Positions 33,961 through 47,189 of a stretch of DNA of 64,000 nucleotides are shown here, piece after piece. Below the pieces are notes generated by a model. That model searched no databases and was not told the origin of the DNA. It saw only the letters and a program-made list of their open reading frames with translations. The position numbers and the translations under genes were made by a program. The stretch is from Trochalopteron elliotii (Eukaryota > Chordata > Aves > Passeriformes > Leiothrichidae): the NCBI GenBank assembly GCA_024734555.1, contig JANPWX010000208.1, forward strand, positions 309,483-373,482. The letters are read 5' to 3'. How positions within the stretch are numbered: position 1 is the stretch's first letter; each line of letters begins with the position of its first letter.

Positions 33961-34770
33961 TCTTGTCTTTACAAGTGCTTCTCTCTTATCTGGTAGTATT
34001 TTGCAAAACTTCACAAGCTTTTAGTGGCAAGACTTTTGCTAAGAGGCTGTTGATAAATCTGGAGTAGGCAGCGGGAAGGCTTTAGTGACGTATCCTCTTC
34101 CTTTTGACTGGAAAAAGCAGCTTATCTGCTTTGGAAAATACAGGTTCTTCCTCTTTATCCATGCTGAAATCTTATCTAAACTGGTTCAGGTGGCAGAGCT
34201 GAGAGAAGGAAATAATTAAGCAAGAGACAGGTGAAACGCTGACATTATTATTACTTAAATGGCCCAAACCTTTTACCTCGTGTATTTTTTATTATTGTTT
34301 TACCTTTTTTTTACTGCTGGTGACACATAACAAGGGAGAAATCGGTTTTTCCAGGTTATCTCACCCATCCACACACTTGCCACTTCACCCCCCTCCTCCC
34401 CACCCAAATATAAATCTCGTTTAACTGGTTCTGTTGGCAAGACAGAGAAATAATTAAGGCGAAGGTGGCTGCAGTGTTGATGTTATTACTGTAATGCAGC
34501 AGCCTGTTTAGTTTCTTTGCCAATGAAATGCAACCAGGGGAAAATCAGTTTTAAAGATTACCTCCCAGAGATGCAAATAAAGGAGCGGAAACCATGTAGT
34601 CAGGAAGAAATGGTCTCAAACTAGGAAACATTTCAAAGTCGGTGACAGTCTCTTAGGGGCTTTTAAGACCACAATTTACCTTTTGACTGCATTCTATTTT
34701 CTCTGAAATCCTTTATTTCCCTCTTATTTATTGACTGGAGAGACAGCACAGAAACGAGAAAGTGATTCTC
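33961..34770. other. Repeat-free block containing a degenerate tandem non-coding duplication
   Basis: Two related segments of about 170-190 bp each, near 34165-34360 and 34400-34575, share an ordered series of words: aaatct...aactggttc, gaaataattaag (34209 and 34447), ttattac, an aac-agggagaaatcggttt-like word (34329 and 34532), and a final ttatctcacc/ttacctccca word. The spacing between copies varies from 203 to 238 bp. CpG-poor, AT-rich. A duplicated regulatory element is the best guess. Confidence 0.5.
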
Positions 34771-35171
34771 CAGCCGCTGGTCTTAAAAATCCATAGAAGG
34801 AAATTGTTCTCAGGAGTGCAGATTTTTGTTGTTCTTGGGCACTTCTTTTTTTCCTCCCTTCTTGTTTTTAGCCCTCTCTATGAACCAGGGCTTAATTGAA
34901 TCACTTTGCCATGGAGGGGCCTCGAACTGGAAGGGATCAAGGTCAGCAGCTCTGTCTGGGAGCAAGAAGCCCTGATGAGAGAGGTGGGAGCCATGGTGAT
35001 AACGCAGAGGGATGCAGCACATCCTGCCCCAGGCCAGCTCAGGATGGAGGTGGAGGTGGTGGTCTGTCCATCCACACACAGCAACAGCAGCTGAACCACA
35101 GCAAGGTGCTTCAGGGGGACTTCTTTTGTTTCAGGGATGGCACTGTGGGTTGGGAAATGGGCATCTCTGTG
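34771..35171. other. Unique intronic DNA, no feature recognised
   Basis: Chance frames only. Confidence 0.5.
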
Positions 35172-35590
35172 CTTGGATTAGCATCCCAGTCTTGGATTAA
35201 CATCCTGCTCTCAATGGAACATCCCACTCTCAGATTAGTATCCTGTTCTCAGATTAACATCCTGATCTCAGATTGCTATCCCACTCTAAAATTAACATCC
35301 TGCTCTCAGATTAGCATCCTATTCTTGGTTTAGCATCCCCGATTTAGATTAGCATGTGACTCTCAGATTAGCATCCCGCTTTCAGAGCAGCATCCCACTC
35401 TTGGATTAGCATCCCACTCTTGGATTAGCATCCTGCTCCTGGTTTAGCATCCCAGACTTAGTTTAGCATGCAACTCTCAGATTAGCTTCCCACTGTCAGA
35501 GCAGCATCCCACTCTCAGATTAGCATCATGCTCTCAAATTAGCATCCTGCTGCAGGTTTAGAATCCCACTCTCAGAGCAGCATCCCACTG
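35172..35590. repeat. 19-bp minisatellite, about 22 degenerate units
   Basis: Units of the form cagattagcatcccactct with variants (ggattaacatcctgctct, agagcagcatcccactc). Period 18-20 bp, so unlike the 24.3-kb array it does not hold a reading frame. The GGATTA variant occurs in at least four units. Confidence 0.95.
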
Positions 35591-37140
35591 GACACGGGGG
35601 CACCATGAGCCTCCTGCTCCCCTCACTGTGGCTCCCCCACCACACACACACGTGTGCTGCTCACAGGTTCCTGTCTGCAGGTGTTCCCTGCTGGAATGAT
35701 ACTGAGATGTGCAGAAAAAACCAATCCCAGAGAATTCCTGCAGTGCTGGCCTAGTTAGCCCATTCCCAGCTGTGAGCTAACACTGCTGCCCAGGCGAGCC
35801 CCCGGAGACGGCTCCGCTTGGAGAAAATAACTCGATTAAAAAACAGTGTATCAGTTCAGGGTCAGAATTGGTGCAGCCTGGTAATTAAAGCCTGGATTTC
35901 AGAGATTAAATCCTTTAAGGCCAGCTTGCAGTAGCAGTGTTTAATTACACCTCACATCTCCCAGCCCTGTCTTCGCAGAAAGGACCGTGTCAGGACAGCT
36001 CCCACTCCATCACTGAGGTTTCCTGCTTGTTGATTCTTTTCTGCCTAATTCCTGAGGTTGCACCATTTCTTGGCAGTCCGGGCAGGTTGGCAGCAAGTTC
36101 TGCCTGTCCGTGATGCAGAGGCTGAGCTGTGCAACTCATCCAAAGCACGTTGGGTGGTCCCAGGGCATCACAAGGATCGGGTGGGGAGGAAAGGGAGCAC
36201 CCACTGCTCTGGGTGGTGCCTCAGGAAGAGCTGAAAAAGGGGATACAGGTTCAGGAAACATTCTGGAGCAAAGATTTCTATGCAGAGGCTCCTCAGGTTG
36301 TGCTGCTCCATTTCCTGGCACTGTTGGTTTCTGTCTCAGCTCCCCAGGCAGCACTTGGAGGTATTTTGTTGTTCAGAGATACCTTTGGCTGGTGCAGAGG
36401 AAGCAAGAAGAGTGGGAGAGGAAAACTGCAGAGGTTTGAAAAGTTTCCCTTTTGGAATGAAGGATTCTGCTACAACTGAACTGAACTGAAAAAGAATTGA
36501 TTTGGGCAGACCTCCACTGGGACAAAACCAGTTCATCCAATCCTACCCACCTGGAAAGCTGCCCCACCCTGTGTGCCTGTGCCCCTTTGTCTCCCTGGAC
36601 CTGGATGTCTCCCGTGATGTGCTCTGACGTGTCTCGGTGGCCGAGAGCCCCGGGCTCTGTCCTGGGGCCGGAGCCGTGTCCCAGGAAGGTTTGGGGGGAT
36701 TGTGTCCATTAACACAACTGAAAAATGAAACGCGAGCCATTCCCAGCCGGCTCCCAGCTTTCTGTGCAGCCTCTCCTGTCTTGCCATCTCCCCTAAACCC
36801 TTTCTGATCTCTGCTGCTGTTGCAGACTCCGGGAGGAGCAGCATTCCTGGGATGTGGGTGGAGGCAGCAGGACCCCTCACCCTGTGAGCCCCCAGGACAC
36901 CCCGTGTCCCTCCACATCTCCATTGCTGCGGCGAGAGCACCCTCTCCTGTCTCAGCTCTGCCTGTCTGCCTGTCTCCCTGCTCCCTCCCCTGGCAGATGC
37001 CACGGCCGAGGCTCCATCACATCCCGGGGTGAGGCTGTGGGGACAGGGACAGCCCAGTGCTCAAACCCTGTCCTGCCACCAGTGTCACCCAGGGACCTCC
37101 TGACAGCAGCAACAGACAGCTGTTTAGGAGGACCAGGGGA
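35591..37140. other. Unique intronic DNA; AT-rich segment at 35.8-35.97 kb
   Basis: 35815-35965 ('ataactcgattaaaaaacag', 'ctggtaattaaagcctggat') is repeat-free and could be a conserved element. 36.5-37.1 kb is GC-rich with overlapping chance frames. Confidence 0.45.
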
Positions 37141-37450
37141 ATATCTGAGTAAAAAATAATTTCTAGGAGAGGTCTGCTATAATTACTAATTAGATCGGGT
37201 TATAATTATCTCTCTTTGCAATCCCATACCTGCCTCAGAATAGCTCCAGTTCCTCCTAACAATTAACAGAGAAAGTCTATTACGACCCACCGGGTGATTA
37301 CATCGCAATCACAGCCTCTGTGGCCAACGCTGCCTTATTAAAGAAGGGCTGATATTTACAGAAGAACATTGTGATCAAATTAGACTAAAATTAACTGGAG
37401 TAAATTAAGAATAAGAGGGTTTCTTTCATCTGCTTCCCTTTATTTTCTCC
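37141..37450. other. AT-rich unique block (candidate conserved element)
   Basis: Dense homeodomain-type TAAT/ATTA words ('ataattactaattagatcgg', 'ttataattatctctctttgc', 'gactaaaattaactggagta') with no repeat content. Best guess is a regulatory element; needs alignment. Confidence 0.35.
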
Positions 37451-37654
37451 CACAGAGTTGCCTCTGGGTTGGTTATAATGCTCTGTGGGTTGATTGTGGT
37501 ATTTGGGCAAAAAACACAGAAAGTGGCAGCAACTCATTTCTCTGGTTTGCCTCAGAGTGAAATCTGCATTTGCATCTCCTCACTCATCCACCTCCTCCTG
37601 CTCCACCAAAGCTCAGGCTTGAAACCTGCCAAAGCTCAAGGAGCTTAATGTTCC
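37451..37654. other. Unique intronic DNA, nothing seen
   Basis: No repeat or exon candidate seen. Confidence 0.5.
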
Positions 37655-37762
37655 CAAGCACAGGGTGGGGTTGTTGGGTGTCTGTGTAGGGCCAGGACCT
37701 GGACTCCATGATCCTTGCAGATCCCTTCCAACTCAGGATATTCTATGAAACTACAGGGACAG
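37655..37762 (+). mobile_element. CR1-type 3' end, second subfamily
   Basis: 'cacagggtggggttgttggg' and 'atcccttccaactcaggata', followed by ttctatgaaac. Same subfamily as 22232-22365. Confidence 0.85.
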
Positions 37763-40700
37763 ACCCAAACCTGTGGTGTTTCAGCCCCCCCAGCTTCAAT
37801 GAGCTCTGCCTGTGAGTCTCTGCCATGCCTAGAGCATCCCAAAGTGCTCATCCCACATTTCCTGCTCAGGGCATGACTATGCTCAGAGCAATAGCAGAAA
37901 TGGGGTGGATTTCCCCCAGCGATCCTAAACCCAACGCTCACTCACATTTAACACGCAGCTTAATAGCTCCAAAACCAAGGCTGGTGCTCAGCATTACAAA
38001 CAATCATCCAACGAGGAATTGGGAGGTTTTCTTAATAGCAATGGGCCAAACAAGATAATCATCAGGTTGTTTGAGGGTTTTTCATTTCTTTTTCAGCATG
38101 AAGGGAGTTACTGGTGAGCGGAGTGTGGTTTCTGGGAGGGTCAGCTCTGTCTGTAGGGCTCCAGAAAACGGATGATCAGACTTTTGGCAGTGGCAGTGTG
38201 GAGTGGGTACATGAACTGGTGCTTTGCCTCTCCTGAGTAGGACAGTGAATCATCCTAAAGAATAGTGTAGCAGAGGCTGCTGGAGGGAATGAATAGCACA
38301 GTCTCCGACCCAAGCCTTTGGATAAATCATCCTTCCAGTTCAAACCCATGAATCTGACAGGCTTTGAAAATTGTATCTTATTACAGTTTCACCAACTTCT
38401 CCACCTTTACCTGATGGCTTCATCCCTAATCCCCATATCAAAGCCCCACTGGACATGGGGGCCTTTTATTGCATCTTTAGCCACTCCTGGTTTTTCCCTT
38501 AATCCAGGAGCTCCACCCCAGTTCTAGTTTAGCCCTCCACCTGCAGTTCCTGCAGGTTGAGCCTCCATCCAGGCAGCTCCACTTTGAACTGGAACTCCCA
38601 GTTGGCCTCTAGATGGGCAAAGCCAGGCCACAGGCAGGGAGTGGTGGCACTTCTGCAGCTCTAAGGATGCTATTAATACAGACAGTGCCATCAGCAAGGG
38701 AGAGAGATGGACACAGGGCACACTTCCCATAGGCTTTGGGGAGATACTCTGGAAAGATGCAGCAGCTGGGATGAAAAGTTTATCAGTGAACAGGCCATCT
38801 TGGCCTGGCTCCTTGATTTCAGTGGAAGACACTCACATGAAGTTGTTGATAAGGTTTTAAGCTTTATCCTCTTCTTTCCTTCATTTCTTTCCTCCAGAGA
38901 GGAAGAAGGAAAAGAGATGACTGAGTTAAAATTAGGTGAATAACCTTCATTTTTCAGGGTTTTTGTCATTGGAAAACTGAAAAATTCCATCTTGTCTGTC
39001 CAGAATGAAATGTTGGAGTTTATTGTTCGTTCTATGCAGACATGATGACTTCTGATGGGGTTTTGCCTGCTCCTCTCAGCACCTGCAGAGCTGGCAGGCA
39101 CAGCAGGCACCCCTGCCCTGCTCACAGGGTGAAAGGACTGGAGGGGCTGGTGCCGGCAGTGTCCACTGGGGACACGTGTGATACCTCCATGAGTACCAGG
39201 GTGGAGGGACAGGTACCAAGAGGGAGGTGGGAAAGGCAGAACCCTCCAGGACTGTTTGTGCTGCTCCCATTCCTGCACCCCTGTGGGGCTGGGGAAGGTT
39301 GTGTCAGAGGATTTTCCCCCTGCAGGTCCTGCCCTGGGGAATCAGAGAAGGAAAGTGGATGTTCTTTATTCACATCACACCTGAATATTCACGAGAGCTG
39401 TGAATTATCCAGCTCTGCCACCCGGGCAGGGCTGGGATGTCTGCCTGGAGCCCCACCCCATTCCTCCAGCAGCCTTGCTGCAGTGAAGGAGAAAATTAAC
39501 AGCACTTCTTGCTTTGGGGACAATTCCTTCATCCAAATCACTTTTGAAATCTGGCGAGTGTTGGGGGTTTTATTTGCAGAGAGCACTCAGGGTTTGTCGG
39601 GAACAGGCAGCCACCTCAAGCTTTTAGGTTTCTAAATCTATTTGACCCATTTGAGGATCTAACAAAAGAGAAACCAACCCTGCTCCAGGAGGGCAGAGCT
39701 GAACCCCCATGTCAGGTGTTCTCCCTGCCCTGCCCCTCATCCTGCCTTTGCATTAGTGCAGCACAGCAAATGGCGAATTGAATTGGTAGAAAACGAGCCC
39801 AGGGCAGGAGCAGCAGCATCCTTTTCTCAGCTGGAATGAGTCATTTCTTCTGAAGTATTCCTGCTCTCCTGACCTCGAAGTGTTGCTCATCCTGGTCAGG
39901 ATCTCCAGACGATCTTTGCTGCTCATTGTCAGCTCTAATTGCTGTCTGCTTGGGCCCCATATGGACAAGAGCAGAGCAAGGACAGAGGAATTGGTGTGTT
40001 AATCCCTGGCTTTGCTAGGGCACCCGACAGCCTCTTGGACACTCCTCTTGGACAAATGGGAACAGTCATCCCTTTCTCTTTGGGGATGTTGGAGAACAAA
40101 ATCACCAGAGAAATGAGGAACCACTTTGTCACCTCAGGTGGCAAATCCCAGTGTGAACCACAGTCCTAATGAACTTGTGTGAGCCCCCTGAGAGGAGCTG
40201 GCAGGACTTGGCATGGCCAGGATGAGCCACAGCCTGGGAAATCACAGAATGGCACTGGTGGATGGCACAGTGTGAGGGAGGGACCTGCAGGGACAGCTCT
40301 GTGTGTGAAGCAAAGCCACAAGGTCTGAGGATGCTCCTGGTTTTGTGCCATGAGCTGGCATGGTGCTGGTTCCAGCCCTGGAGTGCAGTGACCAGGGCTG
40401 AAGTGGCCACTGGCACTTGCTGGTATCTCTCCAGCAGGTAAAAGTGGCACCTGTGTCCCCAGCGTGGTCCCAGTACGTTGGCACTTGGGACTGGGACTGT
40501 GAGTCCTTCAGTTTTGTGCTCTCAGGGGACCCATCTGAACCTTCAGCATATTCCTGCCCATGGCTCCCGCAGAGTCGTGCTCCCCAAAAACCAGTGCCAG
40601 CCCATAATTCCCCACACAGATAAGGCTTTCCCTCCCTTCCATGGCTGCAGACAGTGTGAATGTGCTGGCAGTGCCACAGCCAGGACTCTGGAGTGTGCCA

Positions 40701-43700
40701 TGGGTGGTCTCCCAACACGGAATGCAGTGGGAACAGTGACCATGGACGCAGCCCCCCGTCAGTGGTTACAGTGACTAGAGCTGGACAGCCCAACAAATGC
40801 TCCTCAGTGTGGTTTTCTTTTTCTCCACAAACAATCCTCCAAACAAGCTCTAGCACAAGGGTGGCTGTTTGCAGACATGTATAACCCTTTTTATTCGAGC
40901 TGGGTTTGTTTGGGAAGCTGCTGCTGTGAGGGCTGAGGATGAGGCTTAGAAACAGCTGCGCTGCACAAGTGGCACTCCAAAATCAGATGTCAGGTCCCTA
41001 AAGCCTTGAGACTGCATGAAAAAGTAAGGGAATTTCTAGTGAAAATAAAACTGCTTTGCCTCTGTTATTGGTGGAGCATGCTAGGGTCATGTTCTGAAGC
41101 TTTGCAGTGCTGAGGATGAGCAACGTGTTGGTTTTTCCATGATGAAAAGCTCTGCTCCTCCTCGCCTCGGCTGGTTTTAGAATCTGGGCTGGAAGAAGAG
41201 TGAGAGATGATGTGACAAGCAGGGCACAGCTGCTGTGGATTTGGTGACGCTCAGTTTGCTGGCAGATGTTCGCCCCCATCCCTTCTGCTCTGCAGCAGCC
41301 GAGCAAAGCTCTCTCAAAACCAACCCAAGACCCCTGGGAGCTCTCTTGGCAGTGCCATAGGCCCCATTTCTGGGGAGGGGGTGACTCCTTAGGTGGACAG
41401 CTGTGCCCTGCATTCCCTGATCCCTCTCTGGGGTGGAAAGCAGAGCCCAAGGTGGAGGGACCTTCTTGTTTGAAGTCATTTTGCCCAAAATGCAATGCCC
41501 AGCCTGGGACCAGCCCAGGGCTCCTGCCAGAGGCAATTCAAGAGCCTCTGCTGAGTCAATCCACCTTTCCCCCTCCTTTCCATCTGTCTTTCCAAGGTCC
41601 CCCTCCTCTGGTGTCAACACAAGCTTAATGAAAAAGCAGCAGATGTTGCTGTGATTCCAATTTACTCAAGATTTTAACCTAATGCAAATGGTAGTTTGCA
41701 TCCAGCTGTGACGAGGCAGCCTGTGATGAGGCCTGGCATCTCCTACCTGTCCCATGGCTGTGATGGCAGTCACTGACTTCCAAAAATCTTCTCCAGGAGG
41801 TTGTCTTGGGACCTGCCCTGACCCAGAATGTGCAACAGGACTTGCAGCAACTCCTGGTGAGGCAGAGGTGGGATTTGTGAGACAGCATTGAGCATTGCTG
41901 TGGCCTGGGTGGAAATATTTGTGTATGTTTTGGAGGTTTCTCGTGAAATGGAGGAATAATAGAGGAGAAGAGCAGTCAATAGAGAGTGATTCATCTGCCA
42001 GATTGAGCTTTGCTCTCCCCCTCAGGATTGCAGAAGCCAACTATGATTTCCTGACCTTATCTCCTCTCCGAGTGGGTAAACAACAAACCAACTCCTCTGT
42101 CGCTGCCTGGAGTAGCTGGAAGATAGTCACAAGCAGATCTGGTTGGTTTGTTTGTTTGTTTGATGGGAAACAAACATTTTCTCCTCTGCCTTGTATTTTC
42201 ACCACCCAAATTCCTGTGTGTGGGCAGAGCTCCCACCTCACTGTGGTACCGCCAGGTCTGTGACCACCATCCTCACCCAGAACGTGCACTGCCGTGGTCA
42301 CAGCATGCCTTGGAGGCTCTCTGGGTATAAGAGCCTCACCCCCATCACCTGCCCCCCGTTCCTGAAAAGCTCTGTGCCATTCACAGCCCTCGGGGCCAAA
42401 GGTTTTCAGGACAGGAGGAAACAAGCCCAGGGAAAACACAAATTCACCTTCTGGTCTTCACCACCTTCCACTTCTCAAAACAAGACAGGAACAGGAGACA
42501 ACCATGTGCTTGCAGAGCCAAAGCAGTCGTTTGCCTCCTTGTGAGACACTTTTCAGATGGTTTTGGTGATCTGCAGGTCAAAAAAAGAATGGCATTCCAG
42601 TCCATACATCCCTCCCCAGAGACTCCTGCCTCCCCCCTGCCAGATTCCTGCAAGCTCCTAATGGACTGAGAGGGCACAAGGGGAAGGAAAATCTTCTGCC
42701 ACTGGAAAAAAATATCCTGAAGCAAAGCAGGGGAGAAAGAAGTGTGGTCAGTGTGGAGCCCATCAGAAATCTCAGCCTGATTAGGAGCAGTGATCCCCTG
42801 ACACGGAGCAGCAATTTACAGGCACCATTAGCCCACGCCAGAGAGAGAGAGAGATGCTGAGAATGTCCTATTTTCCACACCTCCGGAATGCCACACGACT
42901 CGTGAAGGATAAAAATAATTAGCTGGAGCGTCTCAGGGACAACTGACAAGTACCCAGGGGCTGGGAGTTCCCTCAAGTGACATCCTCATCTCCAGCACCT
43001 TGAAAGGGAAGGAGAGAACTTCGCCGGGAGCCAGCCCGGGGCAGCGGATGCTGCTGGATCTGTGGGAGTGGGATCTGAGGGGAACTCAGGGAGTCACTCC
43101 AGCCTTCACACAGGGCCCAGCTGCCCCTGCAGGGGCTGCATCCTGAGCTGCTGCCCCTAAATCTGCTGCTGCCAGAGGAGGTGGGTCACACAGGGACGAG
43201 CCAGGCTTTGGCTGTCCCCTCCTGCTGCAGGCAGGACTTGGATCCCGCTGTCTCTTCCCTCCTTCATCAACCTCTGAGCAGCCTCTCTGCTTTTGAACCT
43301 CGTGGTGTTTTCTAATTATTAGGCTTGTTAAATGGCATCATAAGGCTGTCATGAATAATGGTGAGGGTTCAGGGACAGGGCTGGGAACTGACTCCATGGG
43401 CTACAGGGATGAGTGGGGAGCTCAGGAAGGAGCTTTGCATCACTCCCCTGCCTTCCAAGACCACATGTCCCAACAGGACCTCATCCTTTCCAGCCAGTTT
43501 CTCCCCAAACACTGCTTGGATCCCCCTTCTCCCAGCTTTTTGCCTCTTCTTCCTCAGTCTATTCTATTTAACCCACCACCTCCAGGCCTGCGTGCCCTGT
43601 CTCTCCAGTCAGGCACAGCTTGTCCCAAAAGGAGAGCTCATAAAGTGATGGAGCCAGTGGTCCAGGGCTGGGTGATTGATTTTCCATTAAAATTCACTGG

Positions 43701-44880
43701 GAGCTGTTTGTTGTGTGAGTCAAAGGTGGGAAAGCATTCCAGCTGGGACAGGGCAGCAGAGGGGGTTATGTTCCTGAAAGCAGCCACAAATTTCACATGA
43801 ACCTTTCCAAAATGAAAGGCTAGGCAGGGAAAAAGCCAAAACCTGTGCTTTTTGACATCTTCCAAACATCTCCTTTTGTGCTAACTCAGAACTTCTTGTT
43901 TAAAAAAAAAAAAAAACTAAATTCCTAAGTAGAATTTTCTTTCCATCCCCTTCCCATCCAGCACAGTTTCTGCCCTGCCCTCTCCCTTCAGCTGTGACAC
44001 AGCAGGGTTCTGTCCTGCCCCTTGGGCCAACTACCTTTGGCCTTTCTCATCTCTCTTCCTTTTCCCTTCCTTTCAGCAACAGGACCCAATGGATCAAACC
44101 CTCAGGAGGCAGGAGGGGATGGTGATGGATGCTTTGGGTAATGCCAGTGGCATCTCTCTCTCTCTCTGCTCCCCAGCAGGGAAATCCATCTCCCCAAAAA
44201 GGGCTCCCAGCAGCCCTGGGCACATGGCTGGCCCTGAGGTTTGGTGCCAACAGGACAAGCTGAGCATTTTCAGTGGTCTCCCCATGGCAGTGGGAGCAGA
44301 TCCACCTCTCCTTGTGGCAGATGGGCTGGGATAGCTCACATCTCATCCCACAGGAGCACCATGCACCAGGATGTCTGGCTGCCAGGAGTCCAGGAAGGCA
44401 TCCCAAACCCTGCAGCTCTCAGCTGGGCTCCCTCTGCCACCAGGAAAAAGAGCTGTGGCCAACAATGGCCTGGCAGCAGCTCCAACTATTCGTGCTGTCC
44501 GTGGCTGTGTTGGGAAGAGATCCAAAACATCTCAGAGCCAGGGAGCTGGAGCATCCCACAGGCATCACCTTGGGGCTCCAGACCAGGGGTACAATGATGG
44601 TGTTTATTTATCTGTTACCACTTATGGGTTTATGACATATAAACTTTGGGATCAATTTGTGAGTCAAACTGAGCAAGAGCTCCTCATGCCCTTGGATAGT
44701 GGGAATAATGGGAATAGGTATGGTAGAACCCCTCAAAGTGGGCTTCCCCATGGAATGGAAAGCTGATACCCCATCACCAACAGCAGCATCACCTCCCAGC
44801 TTGTTCTGTGTCCTTGGAGGCTCCTTTGCTGTGACTGAGCAGGGTCATTTCTGCTTCAGCCTGGTAGAGCCAAGCCCACC
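37763..44880. other. Long repeat-poor unique intronic stretch
   Basis: 7.1 kb in which I recognise no CR1 or LTR. Small items only: (GA)n at 42839-42852 and a 15-A run at 43902-43916. Many overlapping frames of 60-200 codons occur on both strands and none resembles a protein domain. The lack of CR1 compared with the rest of the intron is noticeable. Confidence 0.5.
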
Positions 44881-45006
44881 TGGTGAGCAGGAACTGGGTG
44901 TGGTGGGATTGGTGAGCAGGACCCTGCTGTGCTGGGAGCTGGGATTGGTGAGCAGGATCCTGGTATGGTGGAAACTGGGATTGGTGAGCAGGAACCAGGA
45001 GCTGGG
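44881..45006. repeat. Short minisatellite, 29-36 bp unit, 3-4 copies
   Basis: The word tggtgagcagga recurs at 44881, 44910, 44946 and 44982, spaced 29, 36 and 36 bp, with ggagctgggat between. Confidence 0.85.
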
Positions 45007-45446
45007 ATGTCGTTAGTGCTGTCCTAATTGCTTTGTGCATGTCTCAGTCTAGGGAGGGGAACAGCCCTAGGGGAGCTGCTGCTTCTCAGCCAACAACATT
45101 TCAGAGGTGTTGGATGGAGAACAATAATGAGAACTGCCAGAAAAGAGAAAACAATAAAAAAAAAAAATCAAGGAAAAAGTCAGAAGGAAACACAACTATT
45201 TCTCTGCAGAAGCTCCTGGGAGCCATCACTCAGATACCTGGTGCTCCCTCCCCTGCTCTTTCCTCGCCTCATTTCCCAGGTCAGGCCAAGCCTGCTCAGA
45301 TTTGCCATCACCTTTCAAGAGGAACGAGACCAAAACATTTCCCCTATTGACATGTTGCTGCCTTTTTTTCCTATTGATTCCTTAATTAAAAAAGAATAAA
45401 ATTCCACCAAAGCAGACATTTCTCCGAAACACTCCATCAGTCAAAA

Positions 45447-45477
<31 letters not shown>

Positions 45478-47189
45478 GAGGAAACAAAATCAATATCTTA
45501 TTTTAAAAAAACCAAAACACATTTGGGAGCAGATTTTGGAGCAGTCCCAGGCAGTTTATCTACTCCCTTCTCTAATGAGTCCTGTTTGCTCAGCCTTCCC
45601 ATGCTCTCCAGTCCCTCTTCTCTCCACTGGCATCCTTTCCTCTGGACTTTTCCCACCATTTCTGGTAGGGTTGTCACCACTTCTAGAGGGTGAAGCCCAG
45701 GGAACCTGCCTGTTTCCCTTCAGGATCCTGTGCACAGGCATTGTGTCCCTAAGGGTGGGTGACACCTCTATCTTTGTGCTCCTCTCAATGAAAAACCTTT
45801 GGCAGATCACAGAGGCAGAGCAATCCAAAGCCAGTATTCTCAGGATCCTTGGCTTCAAGCAGGATTCCTGCTTTTCCAGACCCGTTTTCCTGCTACTGTG
45901 CAATTTGCAGGCTCTCTGGGAATGCTGTATTAATGGCTCTGGCTCCATAGGGATGCCTTCACAGAGGGACTTGACTGTCAACAGCCACCCCAGGGGATTC
46001 CCTCCGAGCAGAGGTTTAAAGATTTGGGTAATTTATCTTAAAATGGGGGTGTGCTAATGAACTGTGCAGGATGAATGATCCTGGGAAAGGCTGCGGGACT
46101 GGAGGGGAGACAAGGGCACTGAAGTGTCTGTGAGGCTGAACCTTTCCCTTGTGGAGCTGTGCTGCTGCCTGATAAGGGATTCAGAGCAAACCCAGACATG
46201 TGTCAATGCTGGGACATTGGGATTGATCGTGCTCTGTCCTGGATGGGCTGAGTTTGGTTTTCTCAGAAATGTGTGGCCCAGCCACACTGGAGATAAGGAA
46301 TTGCACTGCATTGATCAAACTCACCTGATGGATGCTGGATTCATCCGTGGGGATTTGCTCAGCCCTCACTGCAGAGCAGCTGAAGGTCTGCAGAGCCGTG
46401 ACCTCTGCAGCTCAGGGACACATCCCTGGCCTCCAGCAAGCTCCCATGGGATCTGCCACAACATCATCAGTGGCTGGGTCTGTTTGATCTTTAAATGCTC
46501 TGCACGGTGCTTAAAGCAGAGCTGGGGTTGTTTCTTGTTTGCCAGAGCTGGATGCCCAGTTCCAGCTACACTTTTCCCTGAGGAGATGATTAGCATGGCA
46601 TCCCTGGGATTGCCATGTCCTGAATGAGGGAGAGGGTTCAGGACCCTGTCCAGCCCAGCAGTGGGAGGATGTGGGGTGTGAGAGGCCTGAGGTGGCTCAG
46701 CCCAGCTGTGTTGAACAGGGAGTGTTTTTGTCTGGCTGGAGCTGCCAGACCAGATGCCCCAGGGGGGTTGAGTCCAGCTGTTTGCAGGCCCGTGGTGCTG
46801 GGGAGAGTGGAGGGAAGCAAGGCACTGACAGATCTGGGACATGGGATAAGTCTCTTTCTAAGGCTTTCATTTATTATTTCTGGGGGTGTCTTATACCTGG
46901 GAGGGTTTGGTTGATACCCAGATGAAAGCTCCCAGCTCCCAGCCCAGCCCTTCCTGCCTCGTCCATCTCGGTGCCACCACAAGGCAAGAGCAAAGCACTG
47001 AATTTCCATGTCCCTGTGGGGCTCCCTGGTGGGAGCTGCCCTCGATGCCTCTGCAGCAGCACAGCCAGGGGTCTGAGTGGGGATGTCTCCTGGTGGAGGC
47101 TGGAAAGAGCATCACTCAACACGATGCACAGCCTGTTCCTGCCAAGGAAGGAGGCAGGTGACCAACTGGTGACCTGCAAATGGGCGTAT
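45007..47189. other. Unique intronic DNA with poly-A run
   Basis: 27-A run at 45448-45474. Nothing gene-like. Confidence 0.5.

Noticed and set aside
35172..35590. CRISPR-like repeat array
   Set aside because: Degenerate 19-bp tandem units with no spacers; minisatellite.
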